From: Magnetospirillum molischianum DSM 120
GTDB lineage: Bacteria > Pseudomonadota > Alphaproteobacteria > Rhodospirillales > Magnetospirillaceae
DNA length: 64,000 bases
NCBI RefSeq assembly: GCF_000294655.1
Contig: NZ_CAHP01000060.1
Coordinates: 1-64,000 of the forward strand
Direction of reading: 5' to 3'
Part shown: positions 21,643-29,144 of the stretch, in pieces
Layout of the letters: every line of letters begins with the position of its first letter
Numbering within the stretch: position 1 is the stretch's first letter
Notes under the pieces: model-generated
What the model was told of the DNA's origin: nothing
Databases searched by the model: none
What the model saw: only the letters and a program-made list of their open reading frames with translations
Program-made: the position numbers and the translations under genes

Positions 21643-21947
21643 AGCTCGAACCGGGTCAGCTTGATCTTGCCGTTCGGGCCTTCGCACATCGCGTCATAGG
21701 TAGCCTTCTGATCGACAATCTTCCCCATTAGAATTATCGAGACCGAGGTCAGCCCTTCTGTTTCAACCGAGCTGGCCCAGAGCGTTTCGGTTGCCTTGAA
21801 CGCCTTCGGTGCCCGATCGAGCGCCAGCAGCAGACACTTCGTTTGCAACATCTTCGCCTCGTCAGGCGGGATGTTGCGCGACTTTAGTTCGGCCAGAGCC
21901 GGGGTGCTCAACACCAGCAGAGCGGCTATCAGCAGCGATCCTCTCAC
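21636..21947 (-). CDS. Small secreted protein, 103 aa
   Basis: GTG start at 21947 with AAGGAGG five bases upstream. Signal peptide residues 1-19 (RGSLLIAALLVLSTPALA). The mature part carries two Cys (LQTKCLLL and DAMCEGP). Second secreted small protein on the minus strand; candidate lysogen-expressed envelope factor. Confidence 0.75.
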   Translation of the reverse strand: MRGSLLIAALLVLSTPALAELKSRNIPPDEAKMLQTKCLLLALDRAPKAFKATETLWASSVETEGLTSVSIILMGKIVDQKATYDAMCEGPNGKIKLTRFELQ

Positions 21948-21969
21948 GTTTCCTCCTTAAAACAGTCAA

Positions 21970-22674
21970 TCACCACCTAATCTTGAACCATCGAGAAATT
22001 CTCGGGTAACGACAACTATAGCGCAGATCAATGACGTTCGTTTCGGACGAACCGCGTAAAGCCCGCTTGGCTATCGCAGCGTCTATTTTTTTGACCCACT
22101 TCGGCGAAAAATTGCTGCCACGATAGGTCCCGTCGCACAAGCGCCGAAGATAGCGAGGCATGATGAACACTGGTCTGTGACGTCGCTCTTGTCTTACTCC
22201 AAGCGTCCTGATCCTGCGCCTACCGGCGCTGGCGTAGCTCCAGGCAAATAGCGAAGGCTCAGGCCCTTCATCGTCATCCATGTCTGGTTCGTCAAAGCCA
22301 GGCACCGGCGTCCCGACAGTGTCGCGCCAAAGCTGACGAGCATCAGCCCAGAACACGTCAGGTGCTCTGCCGGCGTCGGACTCGTAAAGCAGTAGCCATC
22401 GCGCCAAGGCAAATTCTGGGTTCGTCATGGCAAGCGTCACCATGCCGACGCCATTATCTTCCCAGCCGCATTCGGTGCGCAGCTCTTCGGGCCACATGTG
22501 CTGATACCATTCTCGCATGAGCTGGCGCCCAGCCCATGACAGTCTCTCGCTCACCCCCAGTTCGATGGCTATTTTCTGCCAGCGATCCCAGGGATAGTCG
22601 CCGGCTACGTAGGTCGCTTCAGAGACAGATCGCAGTTTCTCGATGTCAACTTGATCAAGGATCTTTTCGACCAT
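21970..22674 (-). CDS. Hypothetical protein, 234 aa
   Basis: Trp-rich acidic N-terminal two-thirds and a basic C-terminus (KKIDAAIAKRALRG). Overlaps the small gene at 22655. Belongs to the leftward ParA block, presumably cotranscribed. No family recognised. Confidence 0.65.
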   Translation of the reverse strand: MVEKILDQVDIEKLRSVSEATYVAGDYPWDRWQKIAIELGVSERLSWAGRQLMREWYQHMWPEELRTECGWEDNGVGMVTLAMTNPEFALARWLLLYESDAGRAPDVFWADARQLWRDTVGTPVPGFDEPDMDDDEGPEPSLFAWSYASAGRRRIRTLGVRQERRHRPVFIMPRYLRRLCDGTYRGSNFSPKWVKKIDAAIAKRALRGSSETNVIDLRYSCRYPRISRWFKIRW

Positions 22675-22816
22675 TCAGACCACCCTTGATTATGCGGAAC
22701 TGACGGCGGCGCTCCAGCGCCTTGACGTGGCGCACCTGACGCTCGAGATCCACGTCGCTGTCGGCTGATAGACTCTCGATCAAAGCCTCGATCTCAGCCG
22801 CTTCCTTTTCGGTCAT
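22655..22816 (-). CDS. Small charged helical protein, 53 aa
   Basis: Start at 22816 preceded by CGGAGG. Single charged helix (EAAEIEALIESL ... LERQVRHVKALERRR). Overlaps both neighbours by a few bases, so it is translationally coupled between the RHH gene and the 234-aa gene. Confidence 0.6.
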   Translation of the reverse strand: MTEKEAAEIEALIESLSADSDVDLERQVRHVKALERRRQFRIIKGGLNGRKDP

Positions 22817-23046
22817 AACTTTGGTCCTCCGAACTTCTCAACATAGGCGGCGTAGGCCCGACGCAGCAGCTCGACCTGCGAGATGCGATGCTGGGCAGCC
22901 AGCACGGTGAACTCATATTGGAAATCGGGATCGACCTTGAAGTTCAGATCCTTCCACTTCCCCGCTGGCTTCTCGACGTTGTTCAGCGTCTCGGTTGGCG
23001 CTGGCGGGGCCTCCCCCAGACTCTTCTTTCTCCCGAAATTGGCCAC
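22813..23046 (-). CDS. Ribbon-helix-helix-like partition partner, 77 aa
   Basis: The disordered N-terminus (about 1-30) is followed by DLNFKVDPDFQYEFTVLAAQHRISQVELLRRAYAAYVEKFG read in parts: a strand plus two helices, typical of MetJ/Arc/ParG-like proteins. It lies directly downstream of parA, where such centromere-binding partners are usually encoded. Its likely targets are the nearby repeats, for example 23693-23725. Confidence 0.7.
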   Translation of the reverse strand: MANFGRKKSLGEAPPAPTETLNNVEKPAGKWKDLNFKVDPDFQYEFTVLAAQHRISQVELLRRAYAAYVEKFGGPKL

Positions 23047-23047
23047 C

Positions 23048-23686
23048 TCAATCCTCCTGCAACGCAGCCAGCTTATCGGCGATGGCCTGGGCTACCTCGT
23101 CGGCGCGCTGGTTCAACGAGGCGTGCTTCGTCTCGGTGACGGCCCGCCCGCTGTCCTGAGCATCCGCATAGCCGGCGCGATCAGCAAGATCCCCGCGCAG
23201 GCACTCGTAGCCGGCCTGGGCGATATAGTCCCTGGTGGTCGCCAGTCGGGCCTCGGAACTTTTCGTGCGGCAGAGCACGAAGGCGATCCGTTGACCTACG
23301 ACGCCGGCCTTCACCAGCTCGTGCGCCAGCAGCACTGTCGGCTTGAGATCGTCCAGGGTGTCGCCGGTGGGCAGAAGCACAAGATCAGCCAGCTTGGCGG
23401 CCTCCTTGGTATCGGCATCGCTGTGAGGCTTGCCGTCGATCACCACCGCTTCATAGGCGGCCACCGGCGCTCGATCGAGCCGTGCCACGGGTTGAGCGTC
23501 AATTGTCGGCTCCTGAGCCGCGGCGTTGCGCCGACGAACCCATTCGGTCGAGGACATTTGCTTCTGATCGAGATCGGCAATCAAAGTCTTGAAGCCGTTG
23601 GCAGCCAACTCTCGGGCTACCAGGCGGGTGATCGTGGATTTGCCGACGCCACCCTTTTGACTGACGCAGGCGATGATGGTAGCCAT
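23048..23686 (-). CDS. parA: ParA-family partition ATPase, 212 aa
   Basis: Short ParA of the plasmid type: deviant Walker A KGGVGKST (11-18), DLDQ near residue 40, and VVIDGKPHSD in the switch II/Walker B position, all expected for ATP-driven DNA segregation on the nucleoid. No N-terminal HTH, so autoregulation would fall to the RHH partner. SD GGAGAAGG precedes the start, with a family 1 site just upstream. Indicates that the prophage may segregate as a plasmid. Confidence 0.88.
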   Translation of the reverse strand: MATIIACVSQKGGVGKSTITRLVARELAANGFKTLIADLDQKQMSSTEWVRRRNAAAQEPTIDAQPVARLDRAPVAAYEAVVIDGKPHSDADTKEAAKLADLVLLPTGDTLDDLKPTVLLAHELVKAGVVGQRIAFVLCRTKSSEARLATTRDYIAQAGYECLRGDLADRAGYADAQDSGRAVTETKHASLNQRADEVAQAIADKLAALQED

Positions 23687-23692
23687 GGCCTT

Positions 23693-23725
23693 CTCCGTTC
23701 GCTAATTCGCTACGATGCGAATTCT
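23693..23725. promoter_or_regulatory. Family 1 site before parA
   Basis: GTTCGCTAATTCGCTACGAT followed by GCGAATTC: three half-sites, the densest cluster of the family. Candidate operator and possibly centromere. Confidence 0.65.
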
Positions 23726-23750
23726 CGAACAGCCTACATCGGACACCATC

Positions 23751-23777
23751 AAAAGGAAAGGGCGCCTCCTGGCGCCC
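23751..23777 (-). terminator. Leftward terminator
   Basis: Stem GGGCGCC / GGCGCCC (23760-23777); on the minus strand it is followed by TTTCCTTTT. Ends transcription from 27.6 kb before parA. Confidence 0.75.
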
Positions 23778-23880
23778 CGTCCGGCCTGCTCGCCCAAGCC
23801 TTTTTGCTTCAATACTCGCCCGAAGGCGCAATCTCGCGCTTGCGAGAACCCAGATACCTTCTCACAACCAATCTGACACG

Positions 23881-24321
23881 TCAATCTCTCGGGACCGGAG
23901 CCATCTTCACGCCCTTCAGACCGCGTGTGAAGAATTTATGGAAGGCATAGTCGTGCGCCACCACGCGCCGACCGATCTTGCCCAGGTTCGAGAGCTTGAT
24001 GTCGGTCATGAAGCTGGGGAGCTGGGTCGGCAACTTGGTGATCGGCTCGGTGCGCTCCTGGATGAGCACCGAGCCCGAATGGCTGATCCAGCGACAGGGG
24101 GCAAGAAACTTCTCCCACTCAGTGCCGCGCAACTCGTTCCAGACCTCCCATTCGCAGACGTTGCAAAACTGCCGACTGTCGCGGATCTCGATCTTCATCA
24201 CCAGACGCGGGTTGATGGCGAGTTCGTAAACGTCGCGGTAGCAGCCGCTCCCCAGCTTGTCGCCGAGGAGCAGATCGTTGAATTCATGCTGAACGGTTTC
24301 GGGAAGTTTCACAGAGGTCAT
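23881..24321 (-). CDS. Minimal protein-kinase-like protein, 146 aa
   Basis: Kinase landmarks in order: glycine loop GSGCYRDVY (24-32), VAIK-type lysine K43 (VMKIE), acidic helix (CEWEVWNEL), hinge-like IQERTEP (87-93), catalytic loop TDIKLSN (D107, K109, N112) and HDY (D124) in place of DFG. The D107-D124 distance is near that of full kinases, but the helices between hinge and catalytic loop and the rest of the C-lobe are missing. It may phosphorylate a host target or be a pseudo-enzyme. Confidence 0.65.
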   Translation of the reverse strand: MTSVKLPETVQHEFNDLLLGDKLGSGCYRDVYELAINPRLVMKIEIRDSRQFCNVCEWEVWNELRGTEWEKFLAPCRWISHSGSVLIQERTEPITKLPTQLPSFMTDIKLSNLGKIGRRVVAHDYAFHKFFTRGLKGVKMAPVPRD

Positions 24322-24599
24322 GATTGGATCGGCCTGAAGTCGCTATGGTCGAATAGACGCTCGAAGTCGAGCACGCTCTCCAGCTCGACTTCGGGCTCGC
24401 CACTGAGCGCGGTCACATCGCGCATGTAGATTTCGTGATACGCTCGATCCTCAATATCCATGCCGACCGGCGGGCCGTAGGGCACGGCGACACGAACCTT
24501 GCCACAGCCGTCGTTGTAGATCGGCATCTGGCCAACACGCTCGCCGGCGAAGCGGATAAAGGTCTGCTTGATGAGGCTTGTGGTGGTGCACCGGATCAT
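24318..24599 (-). CDS. Hypothetical protein, 93 aa
   Basis: ATG at 24599 overlaps the upstream gene stop; GTG 24602 is an alternative. Acidic C-terminal half (EPEVELESVLDFERLFDHSD). Overlaps the kinase-like gene by ATGA. Function unknown. Confidence 0.6.
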   Translation of the reverse strand: MIRCTTTSLIKQTFIRFAGERVGQMPIYNDGCGKVRVAVPYGPPVGMDIEDRAYHEIYMRDVTALSGEPEVELESVLDFERLFDHSDFRPIQS

Positions 24600-25177
24600 C
24601 ACAGCACCCGGGGGATGAAGGTGGTGACGATCCGGCGCAACTCCCGACGCCAGTGCTCGACCTGTTCAGGGGGAACGACCAGTGGCGCCGGGTTGACGAT
24701 GCTGTAATCCACCAAGCCGGCGTCGTAGCGATCGAAGGCATAGGGGCTGGGCTGCACGCCCGAACGCACCACCTCGACCACCACGCCGCCGGCCCGCTTG
24801 TAGGCGAGCCCCTGCGTCTTCCGAACACTCGGGAAGACGAACAAGTCAGTGTCCGAGCGCAGCTCACGCATCTTCTTAACCTGACGCAGTGCCATCTCAG
24901 GAACCACCTGCTCACCATAGCGATCCTCGAGCATCTGGCCCAGATCGCCGAGGAGCTGACGCACTTGCACCTTCTGACCGCAAACCTCGACGAAGCTCGC
25001 CTTCCCCTCCTGGGTGGAGACGTGCCACTCGGTCAGGCCATAGAGAACGATGCCGGCGTCCCGAAGCGCCCTGCCATCGTCAACGGTGATTGCGCCGAAT
25101 TCCTCCTCGAGGATCTGGGCCACCTCCGACTTGCCCGACTTGGGCCAGCCGCAGAGGGCGATGTAAGGGATCGTCAT
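24599..25177 (-). CDS. P-loop kinase, dNMP-kinase-like, 192 aa
   Basis: Walker A GWPKSGKS at residues 10-17 after a beta strand, followed by VAQILEEEFGAITVDDGRALRD, the layout of phage deoxynucleoside monophosphate kinases of the adenylate-kinase superfamily. Such enzymes raise dNTP supply or handle modified nucleotides. A possible link to a DNA-modification pathway is inference. Confidence 0.7.
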   Translation of the reverse strand: MTIPYIALCGWPKSGKSEVAQILEEEFGAITVDDGRALRDAGIVLYGLTEWHVSTQEGKASFVEVCGQKVQVRQLLGDLGQMLEDRYGEQVVPEMALRQVKKMRELRSDTDLFVFPSVRKTQGLAYKRAGGVVVEVVRSGVQPSPYAFDRYDAGLVDYSIVNPAPLVVPPEQVEHWRRELRRIVTTFIPRVL

Positions 25178-25203
25178 GTCTATCTCTCGCTTGATGCGAC
25201 GTT

Positions 25204-25220
25204 AAATCAACCTTGACTTT
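25204..25220. promoter_or_regulatory. Family 2 operator
   Basis: AAATCAACCTTGACTTT in the 41-base gap between two leftward genes, just after the stop of the 25219 gene and upstream of the 25177 start. Confidence 0.6.
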
Positions 25221-25518
25221 ATTTTTCATCGCTGTCAAGAGGCTCCGCGTCGAGCGCGAAACGCTCCGTGAAACGCTGATACAATTCATCAAGCGCGCCT
25301 TCGCCCTCGGGGGTAAAAGCCCAGGTCAGCATGATGGCCCAGCCGCGACTGCTGTTTGACCCCTCCGTTTGCTCGGACGCTAACATGCAGGAGACCTCAC
25401 CCGTTTCCGTAATCAACACCGCGGAGTCGCGCGGACCAAGCACGACCAGGGTTGTGCCCAGCTTAGAATAGATGACCGACAGGGTGTTGGTGATCAGCTC
25501 GACGAGCCAGCGCTTCAT
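25219..25518 (-). CDS. Hypothetical protein, 99 aa
   Basis: ATG at 25518 with GAGGTG SD; a TTG at 25530 is rejected. N-terminal amphipathic segment (RWLVELITNTLSVIYSKLG), beta-rich middle, acidic tail. Function unknown. Confidence 0.6.
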   Translation of the reverse strand: MKRWLVELITNTLSVIYSKLGTTLVVLGPRDSAVLITETGEVSCMLASEQTEGSNSSRGWAIMLTWAFTPEGEGALDELYQRFTERFALDAEPLDSDEK

Positions 25519-25526
25519 GTGGCACC

Positions 25527-25721
25527 TCAATGGAGAACGCGAGCCGGCGCCGCCGGGACGCCGGCATTAATCATCTGCTGGCGTCGCAGCGCCCTCGCCA
25601 GGGTTTCGACCTGCGACCGCAATTTGGCATTCTCGCTTTCCAGCGCCAAGCGCCGGGCCACGGGCTCGCCATCATAGTCGTGCAGGTGTGCCAACAGGCA
25701 CGTCTCGCAGGTCTTCTTCAT
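25527..25721 (-). CDS. Small coiled-coil protein, 64 aa
   Basis: N-terminal CETCLLAHLH could bind metal, followed by a coiled coil with leucine spacing (LALESENAKLRSQVETLARAL read in parts). Function unknown. Confidence 0.6.
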   Translation of the reverse strand: MKKTCETCLLAHLHDYDGEPVARRLALESENAKLRSQVETLARALRRQQMINAGVPAAPARVLH

Positions 25722-25724
25722 GAT

Positions 25725-26009
25725 CTACCCCTGCAATGCCTTGATCAGCTCAGCCTTCTGCTCGGGAGTCATGTCGCCGATGAGTTTCTTGATGGCCGAC
25801 ATCTTCGCCTTGCCCTTGCGCGGGCTGATGAACGGTTCAGCCAACCTTTCGAGATGCGGAAAGGTGTCATCGTTGAGATAATGCTCGGCAAGCAGACAAA
25901 CGACCCGGTTCTGATCCACACCAAGACGCTTGGTCGCCGCCTGCAACTTCTCGCTCGCTTCAAGCGTGAGTCCCATAGAGGTCTTGCGAGGGTAGTCATT
26001 AACAGCCAT
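25725..26009 (-). CDS. Ribbon-helix-helix-like protein, 94 aa
   Basis: ATG at 26009 (SD weak). SMGLTLEASEKLQAATKRLG then VDQNRVVCLLAEHYL gives a strand and two helices of the CopG/Arc type; a Lys-rich linker and a C-terminal helical hairpin follow. Candidate phage regulator for one of the palindrome families. Confidence 0.6.
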   Translation of the reverse strand: MAVNDYPRKTSMGLTLEASEKLQAATKRLGVDQNRVVCLLAEHYLNDDTFPHLERLAEPFISPRKGKAKMSAIKKLIGDMTPEQKAELIKALQG

Positions 26010-26066
26010 TGCATATCTTTCACAAGATGGTTCTTCTGTCCCCATTATACACACGCCATGCAGAGA

Positions 26067-27608
26067 TCAAGCGGCTTTCTTTCGAGCCTCAAAGCCCAAA
26101 CCCTCGAAATCGAAATCGACCGAACGCGGGAGAATGTTTTCGACGAAGCCCGGCGTGTCCTCCACGATCGCCCGCCGAGTGAGCGCGTGCTTCTTCAAGT
26201 GGCTATTGTGCTCATCCGAGAAGTCCACGATGAAAGCGACGTTGGGGCCAAACTTTTTAGCGCGCAAGCCGCGACCAATGCGCTGACGCAGAGCAATCTC
26301 AGCCTTGCCGCCGCCGGCGAGGATCACCATGCCGACCGCAGGCACGTCTACGCCCACGTCAAGAATGGTCGAGCCGATCACCACGTCGATCCGCCCGTCG
26401 CCCAGCTTCTTCAGCGTGGTCCGACGCTTGTCCCGATCGGACTCACCGAAGATGAACTCCACTCGAAGGCCGGCGGCGATCAGTCGGTCCTTCAGCAGCC
26501 GGCCGTGATCCTTCCGACCAACCAGGATCATCACCGGGAGCCCATAGCTCGCGGCCCGCACCGCCTCGAACACGATGTCGGCGTTGCGATGCTGGTTCTC
26601 GATGATCCCGAGATTGACAGCGCGCTGGTAGGAGCTGCCGCGCTTTAGCTTCTCCGGGCACTTCGAAGAGACATACTTGAAGAACGGCTTGGCCAGAATG
26701 CCGCGCTCGATCAGCATCTTCTCGGTGATCTTGATCCCGATTGACCCGATGCAGGCCATCAAGCGCGCATTTGACTCTTCGTCCTGGCGCATGAACGGCG
26801 TCGCGGTCAGCGCAAGACGGTAGTAGGCGTTCTTGCAATGTCGAGCGACCTGATAGAACGAGTCCGAGCCTACCTCGTGGGCCTCCTCGAGGATCAAGAA
26901 CTCGAAATACTCAAGGAACTTAATGGTTTTGGCACGAACAGCCGCCTGCCGAGCCTGTTTCTCCGGCGGATCGAAGGGGTCAGGCTCTTTCAGCTTGGCC
27001 GCCAAGGTCTGCACCATGCCGCAGTTGACGCCCTTCTTCGGCTCCCACTGGCTGTCGCCCAGGATGCCAGGCACGAAGCCGGCCTCCCTGAAGCCGTCGG
27101 CCATCTGATACATCAGCACCGACCTGGTGGTCAGGAACAGGGTTGGTCGCCGAATGCGCGCCACGGCGAGCTTGGCGATCTTCGACTTGCCGCCGCCGGT
27201 GGCCACCTGAGCAACCATCTGCCCCAGCTTCAACAGTCGGCGCACCGTCTCCATCTGGTAGTCGTAGCGCGGATCGTCGTTGCCGAACCCATCAACAATC
27301 GGGTTCTCGGGACCGAGAGGGGCGGGCAGGGGCTTTTTCACCAACTGAACACGATGCCCGAGCCTGATCAGCTCAGAATGGACCTTGTGAAAAAAGCCAG
27401 CGGGGAAGGTCCCCGATCGCATGTCGAAGAAGCTCGACCGACCGTCCCAGCCTTTCGACTTATAGGCATCGGTGTATTCGTAACCGTCAACCTTATAAGA
27501 CAGAAGCTCCGAGATACAGAGCTTCACATCCCTGTCGGCGTTGAACAGTTTCGCCACAATGGCGTTGGCTGCGATCTGAATAACGGCCACGTCCTTTTCC
27601 CTTGCCAT
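26067..27608 (-). CDS. SF2 DNA helicase, UvsW/DEAD-like, 513 aa
   Basis: Motifs in order: N-terminal domain of about 110 residues, Walker A ATGGGKSK (136-143), motif II EEAH (241-244, first Asp replaced by Glu), motif III LTATP (267-271), motif VI QRIGRGLR (442-449). Resembles phage branch-migration or restart helicases such as T4 UvsW. First gene of the leftward operon, starting at the divergent operator region. ATP-dependent DNA remodelling during replication or recombination is the likely role. Confidence 0.85.
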   Translation of the reverse strand: MAREKDVAVIQIAANAIVAKLFNADRDVKLCISELLSYKVDGYEYTDAYKSKGWDGRSSFFDMRSGTFPAGFFHKVHSELIRLGHRVQLVKKPLPAPLGPENPIVDGFGNDDPRYDYQMETVRRLLKLGQMVAQVATGGGKSKIAKLAVARIRRPTLFLTTRSVLMYQMADGFREAGFVPGILGDSQWEPKKGVNCGMVQTLAAKLKEPDPFDPPEKQARQAAVRAKTIKFLEYFEFLILEEAHEVGSDSFYQVARHCKNAYYRLALTATPFMRQDEESNARLMACIGSIGIKITEKMLIERGILAKPFFKYVSSKCPEKLKRGSSYQRAVNLGIIENQHRNADIVFEAVRAASYGLPVMILVGRKDHGRLLKDRLIAAGLRVEFIFGESDRDKRRTTLKKLGDGRIDVVIGSTILDVGVDVPAVGMVILAGGGKAEIALRQRIGRGLRAKKFGPNVAFIVDFSDEHNSHLKKHALTRRAIVEDTPGFVENILPRSVDFDFEGLGFEARKKAA

Positions 27609-27627
27609 TCGCGAATAGGCGAATTAG
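27607..27627. promoter_or_regulatory. Family 1 operator at the divergent junction
   Basis: ATTCGCGAATAGGCGAATTAG, overlapping the first codons of the leftward helicase operon. Confidence 0.65.
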
Positions 27628-27632
27628 AGTTT

Positions 27633-27648
27633 AAGTCAGCGTTGACTT
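27633..27648. promoter_or_regulatory. Family 2 operator at the divergent junction
   Basis: AAGTCAGCGTTGACTT, consensus-grade copy, five bases from the family 1 site and ending two bases before the rightward start at 27650. Confidence 0.75.
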
Positions 27649-27649
27649 A

Positions 27650-28297
27650 ATGGCAATACCTATGAAACAGCTTGATCTCGACCCCCGGCTGTTGAAGCCG
27701 AACCCCTGGAACACCAACATCATGTCGCCCGACAATGAGGCGAAACTGGACGAGTCGATCCGTCGGTTCGGCATGTTCAAGCCCGTGGTCGTTCGCGAGC
27801 TGCCCGATGGCTCCCTGGAGATCCTCGGTGGCGAACACCGCAACGAAGCGGCTATTCGTCTGCGCCTGCCGACCATTCCGGTTGTCAACCTCGGCCCGAT
27901 CGACGATCACAAGGCCAAGGAGATCGGGTTGGTGGACAACGGACGCTACGGCGCAGACGACACGCTGGCCCTGGCAGACTTGCTGTCCGAACTTGGATCG
28001 GCCGAGGATCTCGCGGAATTCCTTCCCTACAGTGACACCGAGCTGTCCGCGATCTTCTCCAGTTCCAGTATAGTGTTGGACGATCTCGAAACTTTCGGCG
28101 AAGAAGAAGATCCGACGAAAGAACCTTCCTTGAAGATGCCGAAGACTCACACTATTCAGCGCTTCAAGGTTCCGCTTGAAGACGCCGAACGAATTTCAGA
28201 ACTGATCGAGAAGACCATGCGTGAACAGGGTTTTACCGAGAGCGACGCTCTCACAAACGCCGGGGACGCTTTGGTGTTCCTTCTGCGCAATTCGTAA
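27650..28297 (+). CDS. ParB/Srx-like N-terminal domain protein, 215 aa
   Basis: Residues 9-90 match the ParB N-terminal pattern: LKPNPWNTN, FKPVVVRELPDGSLEILGGEHRNEAA, VVNLGPIDD. GGEHR is the nucleotide-binding Arg-loop equivalent (usually GxRR/GEHR). No HTH follows; the C-terminal half is acidic then helical. No SD; ATG 27650 lies next to the operator (ATG 27662 possible). CTPase-type switch or modification adaptor in the ParB/ABC/GNAT module. Confidence 0.75.
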   Translation: MAIPMKQLDLDPRLLKPNPWNTNIMSPDNEAKLDESIRRFGMFKPVVVRELPDGSLEILGGEHRNEAAIRLRLPTIPVVNLGPIDDHKAKEIGLVDNGRYGADDTLALADLLSELGSAEDLAEFLPYSDTELSAIFSSSSIVLDDLETFGEEEDPTKEPSLKMPKTHTIQRFKVPLEDAERISELIEKTMREQGFTESDALTNAGDALVFLLRNS

Positions 28298-28311
28298 AGT
28301 CAGGGTTGACT
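28297..28311. promoter_or_regulatory. Family 2 operator
   Basis: AAGTCAGGGTTGACT overlaps the stop of 28297 and reaches the ATG at 28313. Confidence 0.65.
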
Positions 28312-28312
28312 G

Positions 28313-28480
28313 ATGTCAAAGGTTCGTGACGAGAAGTTCACCGGCTGCGCGGACTGCCAGAACTTCCGGGTCAAGTCCGCGATCTGCCGCCGGTGCGCCT
28401 GCGGCGAAGAATTCGAGCCGCGCGATACCCGCGGTTCGATTGACGAAGAGCTTACCTGGGGAGGCGACTATGACGAGTAG
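28313..28480 (+). CDS. Zinc-ribbon microprotein, 55 aa
   Basis: MSKVRDEKFTGCADC..., with C12, C15, C26, C29 and C31 in a CxxC-x10-CxxC ribbon, then an acidic tail. Overlaps the next gene by 11 bases. Missed by length cut-offs. Probably an adaptor in the ParB operon. Confidence 0.6.
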   Translation: MSKVRDEKFTGCADCQNFRVKSAICRRCACGEEFEPRDTRGSIDEELTWGGDYDE

Positions 28481-29144
28481 AGCAGAGCACAAGCTGGCAC
28501 CCCAGATTTGGGAAATCGACCGGCTGACCCCCTACGAGCGCAACGCTAAGAAGCACTCGGATGAGCAGGTCGAGACGCTGGCCAAAGCAATCCAGAGCCT
28601 CGGGTGGACCGCACCGATCGTGGTGGACAAGAACGGCGTGATTATCGCCGGTCACGGCCGCCGGCTGGCAGCTCTCAAGCTGGGTTTGAAGAAGGTTCCG
28701 GTGCTGGTCCGTGACGACCTCACCGACGACCAGGTGATCGCTTTGCGCCTCGCCGACAACAAGGTCAGCAGCACCGACTACGACACCAATCTCCTTCAGC
28801 TCGACCTGTCGGATCTGCATCTCGCCGACTTCGATCTGTCGGCGATCGGGTTCAACGAGAAGGAGTTGTCCTTCCTGATCGAAGACCTCGCCGAAATGAA
28901 CGGGGAGGCCCTGGTCGAAGACATCACCGAGGCGATCGAGACCCAGAAGGCCGAGCACGAGAAAGCGTTCAAGGCGACAGACGAGCGGCCGATCCCTCTG
29001 GCGCAAGCGTTCGGGTTCAAGCACGTCCCCGGCGCCAAAGAGAGCGTCATTGCCCGCTTCATGGCCCAGCTCGAAGCCGAGACCGGCCTGAAGGGCGCCG
29101 ACGCCCTGCTGCACTTCGTCGAGGGTCTTCAGGAGGCGGCCTGA
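28470..29144 (+). CDS. ParB-like nuclease-domain protein, 224 aa
   Basis: ATG 28470 with GGGGAGG SD. Residues 10-95: LTPYERNAKKHSDEQ, TAPIVVDKNGVIIAGHGRRLAA and KVPVLVRDDLTDDQ form a textbook ParB/Srx domain (IAGHGRR box). Followed by NKVSSTDYD and a helical C-terminal half, as in phage ParB-like proteins associated with modification or terminase. Second ParB paralogue of the operon. Confidence 0.8.
   Translation: MTSRAEHKLAPQIWEIDRLTPYERNAKKHSDEQVETLAKAIQSLGWTAPIVVDKNGVIIAGHGRRLAALKLGLKKVPVLVRDDLTDDQVIALRLADNKVSSTDYDTNLLQLDLSDLHLADFDLSAIGFNEKELSFLIEDLAEMNGEALVEDITEAIETQKAEHEKAFKATDERPIPLAQAFGFKHVPGAKESVIARFMAQLEAETGLKGADALLHFVEGLQEAA

Noticed and set aside
1721-23725. Family 1 repeats as a CRISPR array
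   Set aside because: Copies are dispersed over kilobases before operons, vary in length and have no regular spacers or cas genes.
22883-23950. 355-aa + strand frame opposite parA
   Set aside because: parA on the minus strand has clear motifs, SD and neighbours; this frame is its shadow.
25530-26648. 372-aa + strand frame opposite the helicase operon
   Set aside because: Antisense to three minus-strand genes with SDs and motifs; no independent start signal.
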